From Acephala macrosclerotiorum (Eukaryota; Ascomycota; Leotiomycetes; Helotiales; Mollisiaceae), in contig MU119326.1 in NCBI GenBank assembly GCA_014904845.1, positions 5,018 through 69,017 of the forward strand: a stretch of DNA of 64,000 bases, read 5' to 3'. The notes beneath the pieces are model-generated. The model ran no database searches, was not told the origin of the DNA, and was given only the letters and a program-made list of their open reading frames with translations. The position numbers and the translations under genes are program-made. This document shows positions 29,336 through 41,259 of this stretch, piece by piece. The first letter of the stretch is position 1. Every line of letters starts with the position of its first letter.

Positions 29336-31240
29336 ATGGCAGACACAACACAAACAGCTCCGGCCATCGAAGGCCACAAGCCTCAGACCCCACAATCTGC
29401 ACAATCTCGACCTCCCTCGAAATACCAACAGCTGAACAAGCTTTACGCTCTCCCAGCTCCTCTTCGAACATTTCCTCTCCCGACTTTCGTTCCACACAAT
29501 CCACTCTCGCTATTCCACATTCTTTACGTGTGGGTATCGCAGACCATCAAGCCTCAAACATCTCATCTTGACCAGTTGTACGAGGGCCTGTTTTCGCCGG
29601 ACACCCGATCAGTCCACGTAACACATGTCCGGTCGATCCGAGGGTTGTGGGAGCAGGGATTTTACGGCAAAGGTACACTAAGTCGGAGTGAACCTAGTTG
29701 GCTGGATAGGGAGAAGACGAAAAGAGGCAACAAGGGGAAGAGCACAAGCGAAGAAAACACCAGGAAGAGGAGAGCTGAACGGCAGCAAACGAAGTGGGAG
29801 AGAGCCAGAAAGGAGAGAGAAGCGATCGACGAGAAGCTGTTGGAAGAAGCTGCAGCTGCTGTCCAGCAGCGTGAGGAGCTGAGCTATGTTGTAGCCGAGG
29901 CTGCTATCGCGGAGGAGGTACCAGCCGCAGTCCAAGTCGTAGAGCTGAACCAGATGGAAGCCGAATTTACAAACGTCCAGGATATCCTAGAACAGGCCCT
30001 CGAACGAACTAAGTCACCAGTTTTACGACCAGCAAGCTCTGGATGGCATGCCCCTGTTGGTCCATTAGAGCTTCTGTCTCTTCCAAACTCCGACGCTGAA
30101 TTGACGGTGGTTTGCTCCGCCGAAGATTTCGATGACAGATATGTTGAGCGATTCTATGCAGCACCGGTAGGGCCAACAGAGCTTCTGGCTCTCCCCAATT
30201 CCTTGAAGTCATATGAGGCACCCAAACTCCCTCCCAGTGCGCTCAGCAACATACCAACCACAGAAGCCCTGGTTCTACCACTGGAACCCGAGACCGATAC
30301 TCTTCCAGACGCGAAGATGAATGGGAATGGTTCTATAACGAACAATGCGCTTGGACTTGATAGACATACTCGAGCCGACGAGATTGAGATTGTAGGTGGG
30401 TCAGAGACGAACGAAGATACCGTCGACGAGTCTATACACTCGGATGAAACTACAGAGACAAATGGAACGCCTGCGAATGGGTCTGCTCTTGCTAACAGCA
30501 GGCCATCGACGCCCAAAGTCAAATGTCAAAAGAGTGTCCGTTTTTCGCCGACAGTCGAGAAGAACACCTTCATTCAATCCGAACCACCCAGTCCCGAAAG
30601 AGCTATCATTGTTTCCACTACAGTGGTAGAGGAACCTCTGGAAACCAAAAACCAGGAGCACTTGCAATTAACGCTTGAAGAAGCGTTCTTTTTATCATAT
30701 GCCCTTGGCGCTATCTCTATTTTCGACCCTGAGACGAAAGCTCCAATTGCAAACCAGGATCTTCTGTACTTGTTCCGCAAAACTTCCTACTTTCCCCCCC
30801 AGCTCAACCCAGCCCTATCACCTGATGATCCTTTTATGATGAATTACGTCGTGTACCACCATTATCGCTCTCTTGGCTGGGTTGTCCGGCCTGGCATCAA
30901 ATTCTCCGTGGACTACATGCTTTACAATCGTGGTCCAGTCTTTTCACATGCCGAATTCGGCGTTCTCATCCTCCCATCATACAGCGATCCATACTGGACC
31001 AGTGACCCTTTCTTGGAGAAATACTCGAAAGAAAAACAACAGCGGACTTGGGCCTGGATGAGTTGTATCAACAGAGTTATCACCCAGGTCAAGAAGACGC
31101 TGATCTTGACCTATGTAGATGTACCAAAACCCCTCAGCGCACAACAGGAACAAGATCTAGGCATCGATGGCGTTCTGGCACGATACAAGGTCAGGGAAAT
31201 TGTTATGAAGCGGTTTTCGGCGAACAGAATGCGAGACTAG
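29336..31240 (+). CDS. SEN2: tRNA-splicing endonuclease subunit Sen2
   Basis: A single exon of 634 codons. Sen2 is the subunit that cuts the 5' splice site of intron-containing tRNA precursors, as part of the Sen2-Sen34-Sen15-Sen54 complex. The nuclease domain is at about residues 490-600: MNYVVYHHYRSLGWVVRPGI, DYMLYNRGPVFSHAEFGVLI and VKKTLILTYVDVP, giving the Tyr, His and Lys of the catalytic triad. The N-terminal half has SLFHILYVWVSQ and IRGLWEQGFYGKGTLSRSEP, usual for fungal Sen2. The long middle region is disordered and acidic, with a Lys/Arg-rich helix near residues 125-170. There are no introns. Confidence 0.93.
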   Translation: MADTTQTAPAIEGHKPQTPQSAQSRPPSKYQQLNKLYALPAPLRTFPLPTFVPHNPLSLFHILYVWVSQTIKPQTSHLDQLYEGLFSPDTRSVHVTHVRSIRGLWEQGFYGKGTLSRSEPSWLDREKTKRGNKGKSTSEENTRKRRAERQQTKWERARKEREAIDEKLLEEAAAAVQQREELSYVVAEAAIAEEVPAAVQVVELNQMEAEFTNVQDILEQALERTKSPVLRPASSGWHAPVGPLELLSLPNSDAELTVVCSAEDFDDRYVERFYAAPVGPTELLALPNSLKSYEAPKLPPSALSNIPTTEALVLPLEPETDTLPDAKMNGNGSITNNALGLDRHTRADEIEIVGGSETNEDTVDESIHSDETTETNGTPANGSALANSRPSTPKVKCQKSVRFSPTVEKNTFIQSEPPSPERAIIVSTTVVEEPLETKNQEHLQLTLEEAFFLSYALGAISIFDPETKAPIANQDLLYLFRKTSYFPPQLNPALSPDDPFMMNYVVYHHYRSLGWVVRPGIKFSVDYMLYNRGPVFSHAEFGVLILPSYSDPYWTSDPFLEKYSKEKQQRTWAWMSCINRVITQVKKTLILTYVDVPKPLSAQQEQDLGIDGVLARYKVREIVMKRFSANRMRD

Positions 31241-32162
31241 ATTGTCCACTGCTTGTACACTATTTCGAGAGACATGTTCGAATGACATTGGCATATTACC
31301 TTTAGCGCCGCATCTGATCATAGGTTGGAGTCTGGAAGATCCCTTTCGCCCAATGCGGCATTTCTCGTTCAGTGAATTATGGCGAACACCAGCTCTCATG
31401 GCAAACACCTGCAAGGTCAGGCGTCTTGTAATGAACCTTAGATGGCAAAGTTCACCACCCGTCTGCATTATACAAAATTTAGAACCGTCTTTCATTTTTG
31501 CTCACTTGCTAGTGGCCCTTAGTTCGGTACGCGTGATCGAATCCTTCTAGTGACATGCTAAATCCAATGTTTATCTCGCGTTTGTGCTAGTCCTTTCGCA
31601 GTTGCTGGCTGGAAGTATCACAGCTTGGACTTTAGCCCACAATGTTCTGCGGTGCTTCGAATATTTCGTTTATGTCCACCGCCAAGATGCCGTTATTGAT
31701 TTTCTCTGGTACCTGCATGAGGTCACACCACTTGACAGATACGATTCTAGGGTAACGGTTCCAGGTTGTACAGACTCATAGCGACATGGTCTCAGTAGTC
31801 AAACTCCTTGAGTAGGGTATCACGATCGAGTGAGCGTGTGCTCTGCAAGTCATCGTGGCTTCATGGCTGGGTCACGTGCGTTGGAAACGACCGCATTTTC
31901 CTTTCGCCCCATCGTGGCTTCCTACATGGCGTTCGGCTTTGTTGTCCTCCCCAATCTGCTACCACTTTCTTCAACTAGGCTAAGTAGCACCTTCATTTCA
32001 CGTTCGACATGTCCCACATAATTCTCATCCCACTTCAGCTTTCCAATACACCATCTCTTAGCTTCTCAAGTGTCTTGTGCAGCAAGACCTCGCTGTCTCA
32101 AGATATATTGTGCCTTCGAGCTCATCTCCGTCCTTTGTTCTACATCAAACAAAGATCACGCA
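31241..32162. other. Intergenic region
   Basis: No supported gene. The last 100-150 bases are pyrimidine-rich and probably the promoter and leader of the WSC gene. Confidence 0.35.
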
Positions 32163-33550
32163 ATGGCTCCGAGATACTTCCAGACTTCCCCTCGAGCAAC
32201 TCTCATGCTCTCTTTCGTAAGACTGCTCCTGGACATCCCAACGTCGTCAATTCTGACGCTTTTTTCGTAGCTTTCACTCTCCAATACCGGCAGGGCTCTC
32301 GTTCCAGCTTCCAATCTTCCGGGAACATGGAACTACCAGGGCTGCTATACGTATGCCTCCTTTAAACCTTGGTGGCATCTTCATCGAGCTGATTTACATT
32401 CACAGCGATGTTGGACGCACCTTGACAGGTACTAGCTATACAAACACCACTGGCATGACTGACGAGGCATGCGTCGCATACTGTAACATCAATGAATTCA
32501 TCTACGCTGGTACTGAGTACTCCTCTCAATGCTGTAAGTCATCGTCGGTCCTCTCATCTAGCATCACTGACCCAAATCTTGCAGTCTGCGGAGCCACAAT
32601 TGCCTCAGCAGCTACACTAGTCAATGAAACGACAGATTGTACCATGCCGTGCTCCGGCAACTTCTCTGAACCTTGTGGTGGACTGAGCCGACTGTCTATA
32701 TTTTGGAATGGAGTTCTCCCACCGTCCACTAACCCTGGCGTAAGCGGATGGTCCTTTGCTGGGTGCTACGCGTAGGCAGTACTTGTCTTCTCTGTCTTCG
32801 AATACTAACTATGTGTAGTGAGGGAGTGACGGGGCGAATTCTTCCCAATCAAGTCGCTACTCCTGGTGGCCCTGGAAACTTGACCGTGTCCCTCTGCACG
32901 TCAACATGTCAAACTGCTGGCTATGTGCTCGTGGGTGTAGAGTACTCACAGCAATGCTGTAAGCTCTCCCCTCATTCCAATCCCATGCCATCTTACTCAC
33001 ATCTCAGACTGCGGTAACACATTCTCAAACGGCGGCGCGCCAGCTCCCGATGGTCTCGCTGGTTGCAACATGCTTTGCTCTGGGAATCTCTCCGAATACT
33101 GCGGCGGACCAAACAGACTCGACGTTTACGATCTGAACAATGCCATCGCGACCATCACGACAGTCACAATTGCGCCAACAGCCACTGCTGCCGCCATCAA
33201 GCCCACTATCTCGCCCTACAACTACTATGGCTGTCAGACCGAGGCAAATGGGGTCAGGGCACTGTCCGCGGCTTTCACGGCAAGTGATTCAATGACGTTG
33301 GAAATGTGCGAGGGGTTCTGTGCTCCGTATACCTATTTCGGTGTGGAGTATGGTCGCGAATGTGAGTCGTCTTCGACCCGCTGCGATTCATTTTCCAGGT
33401 GGCTGACATGAAACTTCAGGTTATTGCGGCAACGTCTTTGGTCCTGGCTCCAATTCTACAGCTGACAGCGATTGCTCGTTCCGCTGTCCTGGCAACACGC
33501 TCGAATATTGTGGCGCCGGCAATCGTCTCTCGTGCTACGTCCATCAGTGA
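32163..33550 (+). CDS. Secreted protein with three WSC domains
   Basis: Seven exons (32163-32216, 32271-32350, 32406-32533, 32585-32771, 32819-32958, 33008-33361, 33420-33550) join without a frame break into 357 residues. A signal-like start (MAPRYFQTSPRATLMLSF) precedes three WSC modules. The first runs from GTWNYQGCYT to FCGATIASAATLV and CGGLSRLSIF. The second goes from FAGCYAEGVTGRIL to YCGNTFSNGGA and CGGPNRLDVY. The third goes from YNYYGCQTEANGVRAL to YCGNVFGPGSN and CGAGNRLSCYVHQ. WSC modules are Cys-rich and bind glucans or other wall polymers. Introns cut each module at the same place, just before the (F/Y)CG, showing internal duplication. No catalytic domain or GPI signal follows. 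A GTGAGA after the last codons could be a further donor, so the C-terminus is not certain. Confidence 0.85.
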
Positions 33551-33671
33551 GAAGAGTGAAATCACCGTGACTCTTCCGCGACGGAGAAAGGTTGTGTTAG
33601 TTTGTTCATGATTCGGAGGTTGCTCCTCATATTTTGTTCTTCTGTCATCAATTATGTCTACTTGCCTAGCT

Positions 33672-35390
33672 TCAATCAAACACTTTCAAACCCGCATCAG
33701 CCTCCTTCTCCCCCTCTCCCTGTCGTAACTCCACACCCTCAATATCACTCCCCTCCCTCAACCCCATCTTCGTCGCCTCCTCAGGCGTAAATGTCCCAAA
33801 ATAATCCACCTCATCCATCTCCCCCAATCCTCTCGGTGAATCAGCCTTATTCAATCCCCAATACACCAAGAAGCTAATCACAAACCCCAACGGAAACGCT
33901 AAATAATACAACTCCTGCAAAGGCTTCTGCACAGAAATGGAGGGGTTGACGGCGTTGATGAATCCTGGCATTTGTGTTGCCCATCCAACTACCCACGCTA
34001 CAAACGAACGATAGTTGAGGCCTTTGGTGTAGTAGTATATTCCCGACTTGTGCGGGTCGTAAAGATCGGATAGCTTGATGCGGCGGTGAGCGATCAGCCA
34101 GTAGTGGCAAATTTGTATACCGCACATGGGGCCGAGGAAAACGGAGTAGGCGGACATGACGTTTATGAATGTTCCGGCTGAGTTGAGGAGTTCCCAGGGA
34201 CACATGGCGATGCTGATTATGAGGCCTATGTATGCGCCGCGCCGGATGTTGATGTACTTGGGAAACAAGCCCGAGAGATCCATGCCGGTGGAGAAGGAGT
34301 TGTCAATGGTATTTATTGCGAGTTGGCATACAACTAAACCAACGCCGGCGAAGAATGCGGCGGCTCGGGTGCCGGAGGAATAGGAGTCTGCGAGCCACTG
34401 GAGGACGATGTTTGGTGGATTCCAGATTGCTTCTCCGTAGAGTTGTTGGGTTGCAGAGGAGGTGAGACAGCCGAAGAGGGGGAGGACGGTGCCGAAGGAG
34501 AGGATGGAGAACCATTGACCGAATACTTGGTCACCGGGATGGCGGGCGAAACGGGAGTAATCTGGCTGATTGGCTGTGGGGAAGTCAGTACTAGTGTTGC
34601 TTGGAAGTAGGAGGAAGAACATACTGAGTCCAACGGCAATGGATCCAATGACAGTTGTAACACCCTTCACGATCGCCCACCCAAGATCAGAACCTGATGA
34701 TGCTGTCGCAGGAGCTGAAAGCAGTGGCCCAGCTCCATGTGCGGCGCTCAACGCCCAGATCATTATTGAGACAAGCGTCACGAACGAGATGGCATTCATA
34801 GTAATGAACAGCTTCTTCGTCTTGTCTGGTGGCATGTACAGCATCGGAATGGTGATCAGGTTATAGACCACCCATCCGATAAACTCGGTGGTCGTCATGT
34901 TCGCGCTTTCTGGGAAGTGGTTCTTCATGTGATGGAATGAGGGGAACATTGCTCCCAGAACAGCAGTGACACATAGACCTCCCGTCCAGCTTTGGACCGA
35001 AAACCACACCAGACCCAACAGAATCCTCTGCACAAGTGCCAAGTACGAGCCATACATTCCCCAAATCACCCTAGCATAAACCGGAAACCCGATATGCCAT
35101 TCTGCACCAACATATCCATTCGAGATCGCAACAGCAGAAATGATGATTTTTCCAATGATGGTAGCGATCATGGCTTGCCAGACCGAGAGACCGACTGCGA
35201 TGAGAGAGCTTCCAACTTGCCAGTTTGAGAGGCAAATTTGGTTGATGGCCCAGAAAGAGATGAAGGCTAGTTTTCCCCATTGACGTCGGGAGGGGGGCAT
35301 GGGTCGGATGTCATCGTTGATCCATGGCGAGGAGGATGTTCGTTCGGAGGTTGGGACTTGAAGGTATTTGATGAGGGATGAGGACTTCAT
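33672..35390 (-). CDS. NCS1-family nucleobase/allantoin/hydantoin permease
   Basis: A transporter of about 555 residues with roughly 12 membrane helices. NCS1 proteins import uracil, allantoin, uridine or hydantoins with H+ or Na+. Family blocks are WINDDIRPMPPSRRQWG, FWAINQICLSNWQVGSSLIA, NGYVGAEWHIGFPVYARVIW, NQPDYSRFARHPGDQVFGQW and GPMCGIQICHYWLIAHRRIK, with a C-terminal acidic tail. A 51-base interval at 34574-34624 has GT and AG ends, no stop and a length divisible by three. Removing it gives GLTNQPDYSRFAR as in relatives, so it is probably an intron. The start at 35390 is the first ATG in frame. It is divergent from a hydantoinase-type gene, which suggests hydantoin-like or purine breakdown substrates. 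Confidence 0.92.
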   Translation of the reverse strand: MKSSSLIKYLQVPTSERTSSSPWINDDIRPMPPSRRQWGKLAFISFWAINQICLSNWQVGSSLIAVGLSVWQAMIATIIGKIIISAVAISNGYVGAEWHIGFPVYARVIWGMYGSYLALVQRILLGLVWFSVQSWTGGLCVTAVLGAMFPSFHHMKNHFPESANMTTTEFIGWVVYNLITIPMLYMPPDKTKKLFITMNAISFVTLVSIMIWALSAAHGAGPLLSAPATASSGSDLGWAIVKGVTTVIGSIAVGLSMFFLLLPSNTSTDFPTANQPDYSRFARHPGDQVFGQWFSILSFGTVLPLFGCLTSSATQQLYGEAIWNPPNIVLQWLADSYSSGTRAAAFFAGVGLVVCQLAINTIDNSFSTGMDLSGLFPKYINIRRGAYIGLIISIAMCPWELLNSAGTFINVMSAYSVFLGPMCGIQICHYWLIAHRRIKLSDLYDPHKSGIYYYTKGLNYRSFVAWVVGWATQMPGFINAVNPSISVQKPLQELYYLAFPLGFVISFLVYWGLNKADSPRGLGEMDEVDYFGTFTPEEATKMGLREGSDIEGVELRQGEGEKEADAGLKVFD

Positions 35391-36146
35391 GATGGCTGTG
35401 ACCAAGTTGCAGACTTGCAGATGAGGGGAGGGGGAAATCGCTCAGAAGTTGAATCAGAAAAGATCTCTCATTTGCAAACCTTTTTACGAAATGACGAACA
35501 GAGAAAAAGGAATGCAGGAACGAAGGAGAAATTAAAGGCCTTAATATCAAATAGTTCGTATCCCATATCGAGGAGTTCATGGTGGCGATCTGGACCCCAC
35601 CTTTGGCTGCCCGCGGCGATGCAGTGAAAGCTTAGATAACGCTTTTGTCAAAGCCTTAACATGAAAAGAATCCAGGAACGATGACACTGGAGGCCGGCCA
35701 ATCGCCCGTCAACAGTTCTTGCCGATCATTGTACTTGGCCGATCTCCACTTGGATAGTTTGTGGTGTTGAAGGAAGAAGTGGGATCATTGAAGTTTTGCT
35801 TACACGCCAAGCTAATCCGACAAGTGAAGCGAGGACGGTGCAGACTTCACCGACGACATCCCATCTTTGACATTTCACTGCGTCCCGACAACAGCTGCGA
35901 ACCATGGACTCGATTGGCCGACGCGTGAAGTTACGTGCATTCTATCTCTTGGGACCCAGTGTAACGGATGATAAGAGTTGAGGTTCTTGGGCGATCGCGC
36001 AAGTACGCGACGACGCCGCGGGGTAGTGTTTGTCACGAAACACCTAGACATCATCAGCCAGTTTATATCTTCAGAAAATCTAAGGTACACCCTCAGCGAG
36101 TTCTCAGTTCGTTCTTATCCAACTAAAACCGTCTTTCTCTCACAAT
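35391..36146. promoter_or_regulatory. Divergent promoter region, permease / hydantoinase
   Basis: A 756-base region between two divergent starts with linked predicted roles. It has no open frame of note. GATAA-type motifs are present near 35640 and 35970, and GATA factors are known to control nitrogen-source genes. The match is short, so this is only suggestive. Confidence 0.4.
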
Positions 36147-39100
36147 ATGGGGAGCATTCAGAGGCATCTCAGGATTGGCGTGGATGTAGGCGGAACAAAC
36201 ACGTGAGCTGGTCCTCCGTCTTTGGAAATTGACCAAGCTAATATATTCGCCTAGGGATGCTGTTGTTCTGGATCCCTCGCAATCAAATACTCCAGGAAGA
36301 GGCGTTCTGGCTCAGCACAAGAGTCCGACAACGAGCCCCAATGTCACTGATGGCATCGAGACTGCTGTAAAGACCGTCCTCGAGCAGTCTAATATTAACC
36401 GAAATGAAATTGCATGTTTGACAATCGGAACCACCCACTTCGTCAACGCAATAGTCGAAAATGATTCTCGACGACTGTCAAAAGTCGCAATTATGCGACT
36501 GTCGAAGAGCTTCACGAAGGAGATTCCTCCATTCTCGGACTTCCCTCCTGCTCTGAAGCAGATTATGAATGGATACCATTGTTTCGTCTCCGGAGGTCTG
36601 TCACTCTGCCCATATTGAGTTATGATACGCTTACGATACCTAGGACTCCACATCGATGGCTCTGAAGAAGCTCCCGTTATTGAAGAGGAGGTCGTCCAGC
36701 AGTGTCACAAGATCAAAAGGCTTGGCATCGATGCCATTGTCATCTCCGGTGTATTCTCTCCGATCGATGATCATTTCAAACAAGAACATCATGTTCGGCA
36801 GATCATTCGGCGGGAGTTGCCCAGCGTCGATGTCGTATGCTCTTCTGAGGTCTCAAACATTGGTTTCTTGGAGCGAGAGAATGCTTCAATCCTGAACGCT
36901 TCTATCCTCAAGTTCGCTCGAAAGACTATCAGAGGCTTTCGAGCTGCAATGAAGCGACTTGATCTTCATTGTGCATTGTACCTCACCCAGAATGATGGGA
37001 CCCTGATCGATGCTCCATCAGCTGCGAGCTTGCCAATCAGAACCTTCTCATCTGGTCCAACGAACTCAATGAGAGGAGCTGCTTATCTAGGACTTTCTGA
37101 TTTCTCCCAAAGTGGAAAGAAGACCTCAACAATTGTTGTGGATGTTGGAGGAACCACAACAGATGTTGGCGTACTGCTTCCGTCAGGCTTTCCTCGGCAA
37201 GCGTCAGCGTATGTTGAAGTTGCAGGTGTCAAAATCAACTTCTCCATGCCGCATGTTGAATCTATTGGTCTTGGAGGTGGCTCTATTGTACGAAAAAGCG
37301 ATACCGGCGTCACTGTCGGACCGGACTCAGTTGGCCACTACCTGACCACGAAAGGAAAGGTGTTCGGTGGAGATGTCCTTACTGCGACCGACATTGCTGT
37401 TGCTGCCGGCGAGGATATCGGAGATCGAAGTCTTGTCAAGGACCTCAGTTCGTCGACCGTAAGTCTGGCACAGGACAGGACGAAGGCGCTTGTGGAACGA
37501 GTCATCGATCAAATGAAAACCTCTCCAGAACCTTTACCTGTTCTGCTTGTTGGTGGCGGCTCTATCATCTGCCCGACCAAGATCTCAGGAGTATCCGAAG
37601 TCATCACTCCTCCGTTTCACTCAGTCGCCAATGCCGTGGGTGCTGCGATCTCCAAAATTGGAGGGACAGTCGACATGATTATGAATACGGCTGAGCAGAC
37701 AATTGCACAAATTACTGAGAAAGCAAAGCAGCTGGCAGCTGAGCGAGCTATTGCTGCCGGAGCAAAACCTGAGACTGTTTTCCTTGCCGAAGTTGACGCT
37801 ATGCCCCTCCAATATGTTTCCAATCAAGTCCGAGTCATTGCTCGAGCCGTAGGCGAATTTTCACCTGAAGCTTTCAACAGCGAGGCAGCTCTTAGCAGCT
37901 TTGATACCGAAGATGAGGAAGTCTATGCTGAGGAAAGCGCCAAGCAAGCACAAGTCCCAGTCAAGGACCCTCGTCCTAACGTAGACGTCGACACCTATCG
38001 TCCCAACGTCATCCTCAATACCAAGACCGGCCACCCAGAATGGCTCGTCTCAGAAACAGACGTTGAATGGATGTCCGAAGGCTGCTATGTTCTTGGCTGC
38101 GCAGGAGGTGGCTCTCCATTCTCAGAATACATCAAGCTTCGCGACATCCTCCGAGCCGGCCATACAATCCGCATCATCGACTCAAGTGCAATGAAAGATG
38201 ATGATGTGATATACTGGGGCGGACATATGGGATCTCCAGCTGTGTCCAATGAACGACTCTCCGCCAATGAGACCGAAGAAGCGATGAAAGAATTGATGGA
38301 ATACTACAGACACGATTCTTTTGACGTAGCCATGAGTCTCGAAATCGGAGGTGCAAATGGACTACAACCTCTCTTGGTGGGATCAAGCAAAGTTTTCGAC
38401 CGTCCAACGGTGGATGCTGATTGGATGGGAAGAGCCTATCCCACATACTGGCAGACTACTCTCTGCGTCTACACTTCCGGTGAACTAGTTCCCTGTGCCA
38501 TCGCCTCAGGAGACGGCAAGTCCATCCTTATGACCAAAACTACAAACGACGAGATAGTTGATCGCGCCTTACGAGCTTCATGCACAGAGATGGGAAGTCG
38601 TGTTGGCATGGCAGCGAAACCTACCACGAAGGAGAAAGTCGTCAAGTATTCCGTTCTCAATACTATGAGTCTGGCATGGAGGATTGGCAGATGTATCGCA
38701 AGAGCGAAAGCGCATAACACAACGAGTACTATTGCTGAACAGATTATCGACGAAGTCGGAGGCCCTGAATCAGCTAAGGTCCTGTTCAGGGGGAAGATCG
38801 TTGGTGTTGAGAGGAGGTTGTGGAAGGGACACTCGTACGGTGAGATCACTATCCAGCAAATCGCAGACGAAGAACAGGAGTCGTCCTCCTCCAATGGCCA
38901 GATGAGGACGGTCGCGGTAGGAGGGATGTTGAAGATCCCGTTCAAGAACGAGAATATCTACGCCAAGCATGTCAGGGATGACGGATCTGAGGAGTATGTT
39001 GCGATGGTACCGGATCTGATTGCGGTATTGGATACCCAGAGTGGCAAGGCGCTGGGAGTTCCTGAGTATAGATATGGAGTCATGGTAACTGTGTTGGGGA

Positions 39101-39246
39101 TTACCTGCAGTCCGAGATGGAGCGATACGCCTAAGGGTCTCGAGATTGGTGGACCGGCCGCGATGGGGTATAAGGAAGTGATTTATAAGCCGCTGGGAAA
39201 GTATGTTGAGCCGAAGAGCGTTGTATTGGAGTATGCGCCGAGGTGA
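36147..39246 (+). CDS. Hydantoinase/oxoprolinase fused to DUF917
   Basis: Three exons (36147-36202, 36255-36595, 36644-39246) give 999 residues. The N-terminal half is a HyuA-type ATP-dependent hydantoinase/oxoprolinase: RIGVDVGGTNTDAVVLDP at residue 8, IGTTHFVNAIVE, FSSGPTNSMRGAAYLG, VVDVGGTTTDVGVLLPSG and ESIGLGGGSIV. These are actin-like ATPase phosphate loops. The C-terminal half (from about residue 600) is DUF917: SEGCYVLGCAGGGSPFSEYI, VIYWGGHMGSPAVSNERL, EIGGANGLQPLLVGSS and PTVDADWMGRAYPTYWQTT. The fusion is known in fungal members. It should open a five-membered imide or lactam ring such as hydantoin or 5-oxoproline, in the cytosol. No HyuB-type subunit is in the window. The divergent permease may bring in its substrate. 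Confidence 0.9.
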
Positions 39247-39760
39247 AAGGCTCAAGGTGTACCAAATTTCAACGTGGGAAATTCAACGTCGACTCCTGAC
39301 TGTCCTTTACACTTACCGCCTTGGAAGCTGTCCCTTGATAATATTATGGGACATCGCGATAACAAAGGGTAGGGTGATCATGGAAAGAGTTTCATGTGCA
39401 AACAAGCACCGAATGTCTATAAAGTTAATGGCATTCGAAGCCGCCTCAAATCTCACTTTCGTCCCGTATCTTGTTGGCACTATAGGCGCTAGCCTCGAAA
39501 ATGCCCGTGTTGATATGATTTTGAGTAGAGCCAATGGTGGCCTTATAGCTCCGCTTTCGAGCTGGAAGAGCAACTCCTTCACATCAACGTCAACACTTTG
39601 CCATGCGATCCTTGCCTGTACATAGTGCACCTTCGACGGGTCAGAAAGACAGCTACAGCCCATCTTTTCGGTATCCAGACGGACATTTGTGATCCCTCGA
39701 ACCAGAATCAATCAGGCTCAGCTTCCCAGAAAACCGTTCCGCCGTGCATCGCCCTACAAC
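39247..39760. other. Intergenic region
   Basis: No supported gene between the hydantoinase stop and the first 2EXR copy. Confidence 0.3.
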
Positions 39761-40667
39761 ATGAACACCGACATTGCTGACAATATATCAGCTCTGCTGG
39801 TGCTATCAAGCAATGTGAACCGCACAGAACGACCAACCCCTCAGACTCGAACAACACACAAAATACAAATCCCGATGCTTCCCCTGCCGAATTCGAGCAC
39901 CTCGTCGCGTCTACACCAGTACCATTCTCAGCATTCCATCCATTCCCGCGACTTGCTCCCGAATTACGCTTGATAACATGGAAGGCATCTCGACCCGAAG
40001 TTCGTGCCATCAGAATCCCCAATGAAAGGGGAGGCGTCGAGACCTGTTTCGAAGTGTACTCGAAGGCAAAAATTCTAGGCATGCTTCACGCATGTAGTGA
40101 ATCTCGCGAGGTAGCCCTACAATGGTATGAACTCTCGTTTGGGTTTGCCCCTCTTGGTCAGAAGGAAGCGCACATCTACTTCGATCACTCTCGCGACTGG
40201 TTATACCCCTCTCACGATGTCTGTCATGGCGCAAATTGTCCTGACTACAGAGGCTACGGCCAATATTTCATGTCTAGTGGTATGGCCAAGCACTCGGCGC
40301 GCTCGACCTCAAAGAGGCTTCCAAGAGAGGTTCTATTGTGAAGAGAATCATGTTCGAATTCAAATTCGCTCTAGCTACGGCCACATTTTTCTCTCTAATG
40401 ACCCATCTCTGGTTCATGTATCCATATGCTAGGGAAATAGTACTAGTGGAGCGTAACGTGGGTCCTGACTCTCGAGCCGAGGCAAGTCTATCCCTTTTCA
40501 AATCAGTCAAGACAGTTGATAGGGCCTACGGAGATGAAATTCAATGGTATGTCGACTATCCTACATTGTGGTCTTCGTATCCATTCCCAAAGAAGGTGGA
40601 CGTTCTCGGCGATTCAATCGTGCAACCGAGCTTCTGGGATAGATTTCTGCGGTGGAGTAGTACATGA
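39761..40667 (+). pseudogene. 2EXR-domain gene, copy 1, frameshifted
   Basis: Reads FSAFHPFPRLAPELRLITWK, then EVRAIRIPN, MLHACSESREVALQWYELSF and IYFDHSRDWLYP, the 2EXR pattern (ExR....ExR) found in large fungal families of unknown function. The ATG at 39761 opens another frame (MNTDIADNISALLV), and the coding frame TTNPSDSNNTQNTNPDASPA has no start of its own. After YGQYFMSSGMAK the homologous frame jumps again to ALGALDLKEASKRGSIVKRI and continues to a stop at 40667. The intervals are too short (28-35 bases) for ordinary introns, so I read two frameshifts. Confidence 0.55.
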
Positions 40668-41259
40668 ACGGCGCTCTTGAAACGGTCAAGTCGAAATATC
40701 CTCAGACGTAAGGACATTCGGTAGCAGTAAAAGGACGTCTTTGCATTTTCTTGCATTGGACGCTAACTTTACAGTAGCTTATCTGCATATCCCTGGTATA
40801 ACAATGACTCTTTTCGCATAAGAAAGTCTGTGATATAACGCGTGAAAGTGATATATTATGGGCAACACAACCATCAAGTGATATTGAGTCGCTGCATCTC
40901 TAATTGAACGGAAAAGCCTGACAAATGATACATAGGTTGCTCTTGTTGCTGACGGCCCTTCTTTTCATCCCATAATTCGCGTCCAAGCCTAGCTAAATTG
41001 TATCTAGCTCTAGTCGCGCTGTGAATCTTTTTTGGCGCTACTACTTAAATTTCCTTCTTCCCCAACCTATTATTGTTCCCATTTGCATCAACCGATAGCA
41101 ACCAAATCTCGCTTCCCTCAATCTGCAACTACATCAACGCAGATACAACCGTAGAATCTTTCTTGCCCTGAGGAGCATTCGCGCCGCGCACAGAGCATAC
41201 ACCTTGTCACGTTGCGCCTTGTCGGTATCTCGGCAACTTGCTAGACAACTGCAACAGCA
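40668..41259. other. Intergenic region between 2EXR copies
   Basis: Nothing coding is seen. The final stretch, rich in C and A, is the probable promoter and leader of copy 2. Confidence 0.3.
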
